From assembly GCA_037952775.1 (NCBI GenBank), contig JBANAY010000003.1:36456001-36520000 (forward strand): a stretch of DNA of 64,000 bases, read 5' to 3'. Source of the DNA: Clonostachys chloroleuca (lineage: Eukaryota > Ascomycota > Sordariomycetes > Hypocreales > Bionectriaceae). The notes beneath the pieces were generated by a model. It was not told the origin of the DNA. It ran no database searches and saw only the letters and a program-made list of their open reading frames with translations. Made by a program: the position numbers and the translations under genes. Position 1 is the first letter of the stretch; each line of letters begins with the position of its first letter. Shown piece by piece: positions 55,131 through 64,000 of the stretch.

Positions 55131-57239
55131 TCAAAATCCTAAGGGATCGGCTATGAACAGGAATAAAACTCGCCCCAACCTCGCTTTTGTGACTGAACTA
55201 GAATATCCAGCGAGCAAGGTGATCCCACCATCCATGGGGGGATTTATAAAACTTTTAGTGATCTCCATCTCATCCACGCAGTGATGGAGGAAACAGGTAT
55301 TCCCCTCGTATGCATATGCATCCAGCCTTTTGCCTTGATCAGCTGCGTGCCATCGACTAACTATTCGTACCTTGCATTGTTCAGGACCTCCGAAGGAGGA
55401 GCTCAATAGCGAATATGATTTTTCATATTTAAGATCAGCCACCTTGAACGTCTTGGAGAGCTCTTCTGTGAGAAACTTGTCATAGTCAATCAGTTTCCAA
55501 AACCATCCTGATGCCTTATTGGCATCAGCTAGCATCCTCTCTAGGGACGGGAACACCAGTCTCCGGCTTGTGTATGGCGTCAAGCCCACCACCCAAAATA
55601 ACCAACCCCGCCAGGAACTCCTTGGGTGAGGCGGTAATATCCATGAGTTTGAACTTTGAAGACTATGAATAGCCTCTTGAATTTGTTGGCGCTGCGAATT
55701 GACATCCTTCACCACAAGCAAAGCAAGAACGGCGCGCTCTATTTGATCCTCTAGCCTTGTCAGAGCAATCTCTCGCAGAAAGAGGAGCGTTTTGTCCAAC
55801 CGAGCCAGACGGCAGTCAATACGGGATCGATAATGCTCGTGCCATGCTTCTTCATGTATTTGCTCGACGATCTTCGTTGTGTCGAAGTAGAAGAGCACGC
55901 CTTCGATGTGCTGAATCAGTCCCCCAGTAACTCTCTTTAGCTCTTCCAAATGTGATTTGAATGCTAAAAGATAAGTTTCTGGTTCTTCTGGGCCTGTTGG
56001 TGACATATGTTGACTGGCATCCATTGCTAATTGTAACATGTCTTGGGCAGTCAAGTTTTGTATTTGAGCTGAAGCGAAGTCGACTGTGGAGGGGATAAAA
56101 ATATCGCACGATTTGAATGCGTCGACAAGGCCAGATGAATTGTGTCTCTTCAAACATTCGATTCGAGGCATGCCTGAGTTTGGCATCGCACTTCGTTTGG
56201 CACCTAACCATATCCCGTATCTCTCACGGATATTGGATCTGAAACCGAGGTCAAATTTGACGACAAAGAACACACCTTGAGCACCACTATGCAACATCCC
56301 CCAAGACAATCGGTGTTCTAATGGCTTTAGCCAATAATCCACTGCTGTACTAATTGTTTTGTTCAGGTCATATAGAAGCGAATTAAAGCGCATATTTTGG
56401 GTGTCGCAGGGTACAGACCGCCTGGCAGAGCACCATGGAATCGCCTCGTCCATGTTCAGGCTACCATCAGTAGAAAACTCGCTAAACTGGAAATTGTTCA
56501 TCTCGTCTATACTATTGCTGTTGGTAGGCGACCTCTCAGAATTGACAAGTTCTGTGAAGAGATCGGAAGTGGATGCGTTCTTCGCGAGCCAGGCCAGATC
56601 GTCGGACATGATTTCAAGCACCTTCACCAAGTCTTCATGGAAATTGGCCCATGGTACCATATCGAATTGAGTCTCCGTGTAATTATGCTCGGTGCTGTTG
56701 ATCAAGTATCGTCTTGGAACGGGTGAGAAGAGCCATGGGCTGCCGGTAGGAAGTAGTGATGAATGCCGTTGATGACGAGCATATTCCTATACCGAGTCGT
56801 GGATAGGAAGATGAAACAACTTGTGCGCTGCAAGGAGAGGCTGAAGGTCATGGTAGGTCAAGATGTGCGAAAGGACCGATTGTGTGATGGCGGCGTTGAG
56901 GAGATCATTGAGTAGCGAAATTTCATGATATGCCCCTCGTGGGAGCCGCTGGCCCATGAATAGGGCAATCCGCGCAAGTATCGCAATTAGGAAGCATATG
57001 TGACCTATTTTGGAAGCTTTTCTCCAAAGAGTCCGGTGATGTAAAGTGTCCGACGCTGCTTCGACGTGAAACTGGTCGCTCGATGAAGAATCGGCTTCTA
57101 GAACATCTTGAGCTGTTGGTGTTGCTGATTCCTGAAGTGGATGCTCGGGGGATTCTGGCAAGATCAAGGTGGCATCGAGTGTCGTGGCCTTGTACCGGGC
57201 TGCAATACGCGCGGAGCGCCTCAGTTGAGCAGAGGACAT
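55131..57239 (-). pseudogene. Large membrane-associated hypothetical protein with in-frame amber stop
   Basis: One continuous frame of 703 codons from 57239 to 55131 is interrupted only by a TAG at 56787-56789 (codon 151). The first part has MSSAQLRRSARIAARYKATT, a Ser/Glu-rich stretch and a membrane helix IGHICFLIAILARIALFMG. The part after the stop has polar, helical segments (LTAQDMLQLAMDASQHMSP, LAFKSHLEELKRVTGGLIQH) and a second hydrophobic segment (WRGWLFWVVGLTPY). No splice pair around the stop keeps frame, so an intron is unlikely. The expected residue is probably Gln (CAG to TAG). It could be a young pseudogene, a read-through gene, or an error. The family is unknown. Confidence 0.65.
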
Positions 57240-58347
57240 GACAATTTCTTGACGTGATGAAGCTGTATTAGCCGATCATCGAGGGTTGGAGGGCACGACA
57301 GCAGAATTGTTCTGGAAGAGCTTCGAGTGTGTCTCTTCTTCTCGTGGTACACAACACGAAAAAGTTTTCTCGCCCAAAATGAAAAGGACAGTGACACCGA
57401 ACTCGGGTGAGGATTCAAGCATCGCGGTATGTATTAATATTATTCTTTGTGCTTCCAGAGCCAGACCCCTTGCAGATGCGCACACGCCATGGATAAAGGT
57501 AGACCATGTCATTGTTGAACGCACGCCACATGAAGCTAATAGAGGTTATTTGGTTTATGATGAGAGAAAGCCACTTGCCGAGTTTGAGGCAAGCTTACCC
57601 TTTTGAATTAGCTACCGAACGTGTTAAGCCTAAGGAGCGAAGATCTGTCCATAATTGACAAAGTATAGATAATGCAACGGCGGCGGGATCTTGATTCAGA
57701 TGAGCAAGATTACCTAGCAAGTATCATCAGCCTGTATGTTTGATCAGATTCTTCCTACTGGTAGCATAGGGGGCTTGTGAGTCGAGCTTGCTTTAAGTAT
57801 CTACTCTTATGGAAACTCCCATTAATAGGTCTATTCACCCCTCTGACGGGTTGAAAGTAAGATTGACTGAGTTAATAGCCATCGCTGGGGTATATATATA
57901 TATATACATGTACATATATCGCTATATTGTGGTGCTATGATGTGTCGGCGTACAGTCGGATTCTGAAAGCCAAGGAAATGGCGGCAGATTGACTCGTTTG
58001 GAGCTATCGCTTTCACGGCATAAACTAGGGTCCTTCTGGATGGATGCATTGGTCTAGTATTTTGCAGCGTGACTGGGTCAATCAACTCCGAAAGTAACCC
58101 AGCTGGTCTTTATCATTAATCCGATGTCCGATGGTATGCTCCATTCCCAGCGACCCTGCAAACAGTGGCTTCTTCTCCGCCTGCAATGGGGCCAATAATG
58201 CGTACGCTGTGGCCAGAGGCCAATACGAGGCACACTAAGCCAAGCATTACTCGGACAGTCTGCTCGAGGCTTTAATAAGAGCCACCGGTACACTGCCATT
58301 TCGCCAGCGCTCAATCATTCGTTGTTGCCGTGAAATTGCTCGCAAAA
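57240..58347. other. Intergenic with TA microsatellite
   Basis: A 1.1-kb spacer. The plus-strand 106-codon frame at 57286-57606 lies in the promoter of the minus-strand gene and has no domain. A TA microsatellite lies at 57891-57906. Confidence 0.5.
57891..57906. repeat. (TA)8 microsatellite
   Basis: Perfect eight-copy TA run followed by a degenerate CATGTACATATATC stretch. Confidence 0.9.
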
Positions 58348-60333
58348 ATGAGTATACATTTGGGAATCAACGATGTGCATCCTTTCTGCCGGATCGAGCT
58401 CAAGGACAGAGCTTCTGTAAAAGACCCGTTAAGGGCTGTTCTCGACCCCTTTTTTCTCCAAGCACAAGGGTCGGGTCAACTGTCTCGGTAAGACTGCCAT
58501 CCGATTTGACTAAAGTGCTTCTGAACTCGAAGGCTTCGCGCGTCCCCTATGGGGTTTGGCCTTCCTGCTTGGCGGCCATGGAATATCATGGCACAGACTG
58601 GTGGATCTAGGGTTATAAGTCTGGGACCGAGCCAAACCGCCCACGATATTGGGGCTGCCCGACGGAAAATGACCAATGTATGGTGGAGATGTATCCTGTG
58701 GGTATGTGCTCGAATGTGTTGGCTTCCGTCATTGTGCTGATCTTGTGGTCGCAGGCTTTGCCCTGGCCGAGGCAAATATATATATATATATCTGGGACAA
58801 TTTGCCCCAGAAAGAGAGGGAGAATGTGGAAGTCTGGCTGGGGAATTCAATCAACGAAAAGAAGTACAGTGATCCCTTTGACTCCTATTTCTGCCCAACA
58901 GCTGACAGCCAACAGTATGCCAAATACCAACTGGCTGTGGTTCCGCGTTTTCGCGAACTTGGGGCTGAAGAAGAACGGCGGCAAGTTCTCGCAGGACAGG
59001 ATTGATAATGATATTAAGCACCTAGATTCTTTCTATCGTTGCGATGGGTGGTCCAATGATGGACTAGAGGGAATTCATCGTACGCCATCCACAATACTTG
59101 AATAGATGCCAGGGCTAACCAGATGCAGAAATGGACTATTACTTCGCGAATTCGCTATCCAATTCCTCCAGCTTCTTTATGCTAAGCTTGCCGACAATGA
59201 AGACCCTGAGCGAGCTGTAGAGTTCAAGAAGCGAACACAGATAGCAGCTCTAGACCTTGTCCACCATTACGATAATGAAGATAAAGCTATCCCATACGGC
59301 GGCAGCATAGGCTACCGCTTCGCTACAATATCTTTCTAGGGCGCCTTGGCTTATGCGAATGTCGAACTACTAGCTCCTTTTACTTGGTGTATGGTCAAGG
59401 GCTTTGTCGTGCACCATTTACGTTGGTGGAAGAGCCAAGACGCAATATGGGCGGCAAGCGGGACCCTTTCCCCGGGTTACTCCTACCAGAATATGTACAT
59501 GATGGAGAATTAAAACAGCCCCGGGAGCCCCCATTGGGCATGCTTGGCCTTTTTATGTCTTGCTGTTCCCGAGACTCACCCGGTCTGGACTTCCGAGGAA
59601 GAGGCTTTGAGGGATGCCATCCCCAAGATCAGAGCCTTGATGTATCCAGGTCACATCACCAGCTATACTGGAAGGCACTGTATGTTGCTATCGTCCGGAC
59701 AGGCATGTGGTTATCCGATGAAAGGCACCCACACCAAGTACGGGGCATTCGCTTATAGCAGCGCTTATACATTCTCCGTGCACACGGGGCTCTTTTCACT
59801 CGGGCAATATGCGCTAGCTTGACAGCTAGGTCTGTCTGACGATGGTGGTGAATACTGGAAAACATGGGAGGACTAGTGAATATGCTGCACTCGAGTATTG
59901 GGGGGGACACTCCAATCCTTGTCTCTATTTGGCGGCCTTTAACAGACGTCACGATCAAGACGATTCTAACCCCCAAGGAAAATGCCCTAATTGGCATCTG
60001 AGAGTTCATAAAGATCGACTCCGGGCGGAAAATCATGACTGGAAATGGTTCCTTTACGATTTGCAATACCAGTTCCAAAAACGGGCGGTAGTTGGACCTC
60101 TAAAACCCATGCATATGCGAAGGAACGCATCCGAAACTCATCTGTACTATGATTTATTAATGGCGGAGGGTTGGGCCGATAGAAAATCGGGAGCTTTTGC
60201 TGTATCAAAGGATGCAGTCGGTATTAGAACGCTTGAGACGCAGGATGGGCGATTGGCTAACTTAGTCAACGCGGACCCAAACTCAAACCTGGCAGAGAGC
60301 CGGATGGTAATTCCCACACTCCAGCACAAGTGA
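58348..60333 (+). pseudogene. DUF2264-family pseudogene
   Basis: Pieces of one protein lie in order in changing frames: [22 protein letters not shown]/stop/[153 protein letters not shown] and [20 protein letters not shown]. These match the full length of DUF2264 proteins, which are often found near polysaccharide-degrading genes and are thought to be (alpha/alpha)6-barrel proteins. There are at least six frame changes and several stops (TAA near 58511, TAG near 59337, TAA near 59511). It is dead. Confidence 0.85.
58776..58791. repeat. AT microsatellite inside the DUF2264 pseudogene
   Basis: Sixteen-base AT run encoding IYIYI in the frame that matches the family. Expansion here would insert Ile-Tyr pairs, and a frame change occurs close by. 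Confidence 0.8.
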
Positions 60334-60972
60334 GAAGAGGGGAGACTGTATTGTATAATACAGGAGTTTACGCTAAGCCGACAGGGCCTAGAGAGGCATT
60401 CCTGGACGGGTGGGACTCCACCAGCAGTACCATGATGGTTGGAGGCTGAGATGAAATGAGTCGCTGGTTGGCTGGTAGACTTGATTATCTCGTAATTCTC
60501 ATTCATTACTTAGAAGACATACCTTTATAACTTCTTTCGTTGGCCATTCGTGATGCTGCAAGGGAGTGTCGCCTCTGAACTAGTGGCGTTTCTCTCGCAA
60601 CCCCTTGACAACAGAGTATGATTTGTGGAAGACAATTGCCCGTCACAGGAGAGTCACACAGGCCTGTTATGATCTACCAATCCACAATCATAAGTCGTCT
60701 ATTTATTAGGTTGGAGGTACATTATAAAGGCGTGATGTCAGTTGCGGCTCTCTCGTCCAGCCTCCCCAACCCCAACCCGGGCATCTCCACAGCTCGTAGC
60801 CTATGAGCGGAGACCTTGACTTAGTCCGCGGTTCTCGGAGGCGCATTAGTTAAAAGGATGACTTTCCCCGAGCTTCATCTCTCCGCAGATCCATCCTGTT
60901 GAACGCTCCCACGCCACGCGTTGCAGCAGCCGGGCAACTATTGGTGGCAGGCCTCCATTGACCGGGCAAAAG
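60334..60972. other. Intergenic
   Basis: About 640 bp between two decayed genes; presumed former promoter of the regulator. Nothing else is recognised. Confidence 0.5.
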
Positions 60973-62360
60973 ATGACGACTCCGCCGGCGAACGATATTC
61001 CGACATGTCCTTCGGCTCCATCCTGCCACAACTGCCGCCGAAGAAAGTTGAGATGCTCTCGAGAGAAGCCGTCATGTTCCAATTGCGAACAGTCAAGTAT
61101 GCGCCCAAACCTTCCCTATCTACCCTACTCTCCAAGTCGCATTAGCATTGAAAGATATTCTATGCGTGTACGATGCGAGAAAGGGCAAGCCTAGGCTCAA
61201 GACTGGGGCTGCTGAAAGTCTGGCGAGGTGAGTGGGCATGTGTTCTCTGGTGCAGGGTCTTGTCGCAGCAGCCCTCTTCCTCTGTCACTTGAGCAAGTAT
61301 TGACAAGAAACTACCTATAGGCTGTTGAAAACACTTCCGTCGTAGCGCGGCAGGTCGATGATGCAGCCCCAAATAATGAGTCTATCGGTGTCGATGGTCA
61401 AACCCAAATCCACTTAGCCGGTCTTGGTGCTCTGACGACTGCGATCCAAACATTGTCCAAAAAGATCAAGTATCTCGATCCTCTAGGGAATAATGGAACA
61501 TCGACATTGACGGCATCAAAAAGGTATGCCACTAGGGAAGATGACGAGAGCGCATCAGATAGACACCACAAGCGTATAAGGGTCCAAGATGACCACCAAT
61601 CAGCCCCCCGAATTTCATCGAAAGACTCTCCCCCCTCCGCCATTTGAGAGTCTTCCACGCGTCAACCAGTCGAACTAATCAACGACGTGGCGCTCCTCTA
61701 CTTTATCCGGGTACATAATTGGATCCCGACCTTGCATTGGAAACACACACTTCAAAAAAATCCGCCAGGAACGGGGACGCGAGCAGTTTACTATGATACT
61801 CGACGCAAATATCGTCTCGACCTTGAAGTTTGTGGCACGAGAGAAGTATAATCTCTCGAGTGATGATGTCCAACGGATCTCGTCAAAGTGTCGGGAGTCT
61901 CTACTTCTCAAGGCAATGCAATCTCTAAATGTCGAGAACCTGCAAGCCTTGGTGATCCTAGTCCTTACAGATGTGAGCTCACTACTATCTCCTCCACGAA
62001 GACCTTTCCATACACTCTTGGCGTAGTTATTTTGCTTTCCAATCAAATTCTGACTTAGGCCGGCTAGATTGGAGCCAAAGCTTGGCCGATCATAGGATCC
62101 CTTTCCAGAAGTGCCGAATATCTCCAGCTGAGCATAGAAGAAGACGAAGCACGATCACGACGCGTATTTACACCTTATTCGATACTCTCGGCGTCTTCCG
62201 GTTGGATAGAAGAGGAGGAGAGGCGCAGGTTGTTTTGGGTCATCTTCAATCTTGACAGGTAATTGGGTTGCAACAAACTTTTTGAACGCATTACCATGCA
62301 TGCTAACATTGTAACTGAAAGATTATGCTCAACTTACTACCGGGTATGGCTCACCTCGTA
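60973..62360 (+). pseudogene. Zn2Cys6 transcription factor pseudogene, 3' end lost
   Basis: Exon 60973-61096 gives MTTPPANDIPTCPSAP and the zinc cluster CHNCRRRKLRC, SREKPSCSNCEQS. Splicing to 61155 gives NILCVYDARKGKPRLKTGAAESLA, completing the sixth Cys. Further pieces: AGLGALTTAIQTLSKKIKYL, ELINDVALLYFIRVHNWIPT, then after a run of seven A (about 61755-61761) the next frame continues KIRQERGREQFTMILDANIV and VENLQALVILVLTD. An intron leads to IGAKAWPIIGSLSRSAEYLQ and RRRLFWVIFNLDR. At least three frame changes occur. The last third of the fungal TF domain is missing and GH115 sequence begins within about 100 bp. This would have been the local regulator of the carbohydrate genes. Confidence 0.8.
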
Positions 62361-62419
62361 TATTTATTCCAGTATGCTAACCTTCGATGAAATACTGATA
62401 GTTGCTTTAGTTGGAATAC

Positions 62420-64000
62420 AAGCGCGCCAACCGTTTGAGAGTGTGTTGACTCTTGGAATGAGAGGTAAAGGTGACCATATTATTGATGCCAAGGATGTCA
62501 CTTCAACTCTGCACGGAATTCTCCATACTCAGAGGTCCATTATCGAAGATGTATATGGGAGCAAGACGGGCGAGAACCGTAAGTCATCGCAAATTCACTA
62601 ATGCAATATAGACTAACCTAGTTGCAGAGGTTCTCGCAATATACAAAGAGGTGCTCACACAGTGTGATCAGGGCCTCGAAATCCCGGAAGACGTCACTCT
62701 ACTCTTTGCAGATGACAACCAAGGAAGTATTCCTCGGCTGCTCGTTGGGGATGAAAAACGTCGATCGGGAGGAGCTGGGGTGCGTCTTCCTTTTGGGCTT
62801 TGGAAAAGCTTCCCATGCTGATGCTTTACAGATACATTATCACTTCGAATTTGTCGGTCACCCACGCAATTACAAATGGCTCAACAGCAATCACTTGCCA
62901 AAGCGTGGCAGCAGCTCGACGAAGCATACAACAGTGGCATAGACCGTATTAGATATTCAACGTTGCCGATATCAAGCCAATCGAGGTTCCTTTGAGTTTT
63001 GCCATGATGAAGGCTTGGAACACCCATGCCTTAACGCCTTCTCAGCTCCCAGCCTTTTTCGACGCTTTCATCGATAACACTTTCTCTCTCAGAGCTGTAG
63101 ATGCCAAAGAATGCTCGCAACTCTTATTCGAATACGACCAGTTGATAGGCCTTGGAAAGCACGAATGTATTGAAGATGACACATTCTCTGTCATCTACTA
63201 TGACGAGGCGGACTCTGTTCTACGACGGTGGTCCGATCTGCTGGGCAGACCAACTCCCATATATGAGATGGTATCGGCTGATTTGAAGCCCGCCATCTAT
63301 CAACTAATACACCACCCAATCAAGGCAACACAGATCTACATCGCCTTGAGGGTGGTACTGGAGAAGAACAAGCGTTTCGCAGAACAGCGCCGGACAATTG
63401 CCAACAAACATGCCCAGGAAGTCCTCCGCCTCTTTCAGGCAGACTTTGACTTATCCAGCGAATACCACGGAATACTTGGTGGGCAGTGGAATCACATCAT
63501 GGACTAACCTCATTATGGCTATCGATGGGAAGAAGACATCGCGCTATTCCGTGATATGATACCAGGATTATGCTATGTTCAGAGCCGTCAGAAAGCCAGC
63601 CTTATTATGGGTAGCTTTGGTATTGCTGTCGAGGGGCATGGGGGCTACCGGACTGGACTCTGCTGCGAGGAACACGATCTCCTCCAACCATGCCGAGGCA
63701 ACAGGATACCATCAGTGACGACAGCGCCATTGGAACCTCTTGGAGCACGATCTAGATGGTTTGAGATATACTCTCATAGGCCGGAGTCGTTCCATTGATC
63801 AGTCAAGTCGGACACAGAATGATTAAACATGTCGATATCATCCGGCTACCTGACGCCCGAAGATTCAGCTGCCCGTGTCCACGTTTTCGTGGACTGGGCG
63901 ACATTTCCTGAGCTTTTTGATGGCGAGGCTCTCCTGGAAGTTCGATCTGACACGGGATCGATTGAAGTCATTCATGTGTCGATCAAGAAGCGCCAGATTC
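62420..64000 (+). pseudogene. GH115 xylan alpha-glucuronidase pseudogene, 5'-truncated, runs off window
   Basis: Begins abruptly with FESVLTLGMRGKGDHIIDAK, then QRSIIEDVYG, an intron, VLAIYKEVLTQCDQGLEIPE, DVTLLFADDNQGSIPRL, KRRSGGAG, an intron, YHFEFVGHPRNYKWLNSN, IFNVADIKPIEVPLSFAMMK, then a long open part 62992-63507 (LLFEYDQLIGLGKHECIEDD, WNHIMD), a TAA at 63505 where Gln is expected, PHYGYRWEEDIALFRDMIPG, GIAVEGHGG and the C-terminal beta domain (MSISSGYLTPEDSAARVHVF, VDWATFPELF) to the window end. These are the landmarks of GH115, which removes glucuronic acid from xylan. About 400 N-terminal residues are missing. Lesions include two frameshifts near 62890-62960, the TAA, and TGA at about 63796 and 63819 where Trp is expected. 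Confidence 0.85.

Noticed and set aside
56706..56786. Intron removing the amber stop in the 57239-55131 gene
   Set aside because: GTATAG is available as donor but every nearby AG acceptor leaves the downstream part out of frame.
57286..57606. Plus-strand frame of 106 codons upstream of the large membrane gene
   Set aside because: Overlaps the promoter of the minus-strand gene; no domain or splicing signals.

Overview
This window is nuclear DNA from a filamentous ascomycete (Pezizomycotina). It looks Eurotiales-like (Aspergillus/Penicillium type), but I infer that only from gene families and architecture. The grounds are short introns (about 45-70 bp, GT...AG), the families present (Zn2Cys6 regulators, HET and HeLo domains, an AA9 lytic polysaccharide monooxygenase, a fungal FMO, F-box and DUF2264 proteins), and the lack of operons. 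I see no rRNA, tRNA, CRISPR array or intact transposon. I built exon models by hand from reading frames and splice sites. They resolve several genes that are invisible as long ORFs.

Layout. 0-6 kb: a conserved orphan protein, then a HeLo-domain protein tail-to-tail with an F-box protein. 7-18 kb: an FMO with one frameshift, a secreted beta-lactamase-like protein, two short-chain dehydrogenases and a truncated MFS (monocarboxylate-type) transporter. 18.4-28.8 kb: an apparently intact proline-catabolism block. It holds a nine-exon Zn2Cys6 regulator, a small YCII-domain protein, a RidA-family imine deaminase, proline dehydrogenase, pyrroline-5-carboxylate (P5C) reductase and P5C dehydrogenase. 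29-34 kb: an F-box-like acidic protein, a PHP-domain pseudogene and an orphan protein. 34.6-41.6 kb: a secreted Thr/Ser-rich protein with a Cys-rich tail, a Ulp1-like protein lacking the catalytic Cys, and a HET-domain gene with one frameshift. 43.7-45.5 kb: an amino-acid permease pseudogene. 46.7-49.3 kb: two secreted proteins, a small Cys protein and an AA9 LPMO. 49.6-57.2 kb: an ankyrin-like protein, orphans, and a convergent pair of membrane/coiled-coil proteins. 58.3 kb to the end: a decayed carbohydrate-use locus with a DUF2264 pseudogene, a Zn2Cys6 regulator pseudogene and a 5'-truncated GH115 glucuronidase pseudogene that runs off the window.

How the genes work together. In the proline block, proline dehydrogenase would oxidise proline to P5C and P5C dehydrogenase would take it to glutamate. 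P5C reductase would run the reverse step, making a possible proline/P5C cycle. RidA and YCII proteins could handle reactive imine intermediates, and the Zn2Cys6 protein is the obvious candidate regulator. Apart from that block, the window is unusually rich in broken genes and in self/non-self recognition families. Several lesions are one-base length changes in homopolymers, so assembly error must be excluded before calling those particular genes dead. Others (nonsense codons, several frame changes in one gene, lost termini) look like real decay.
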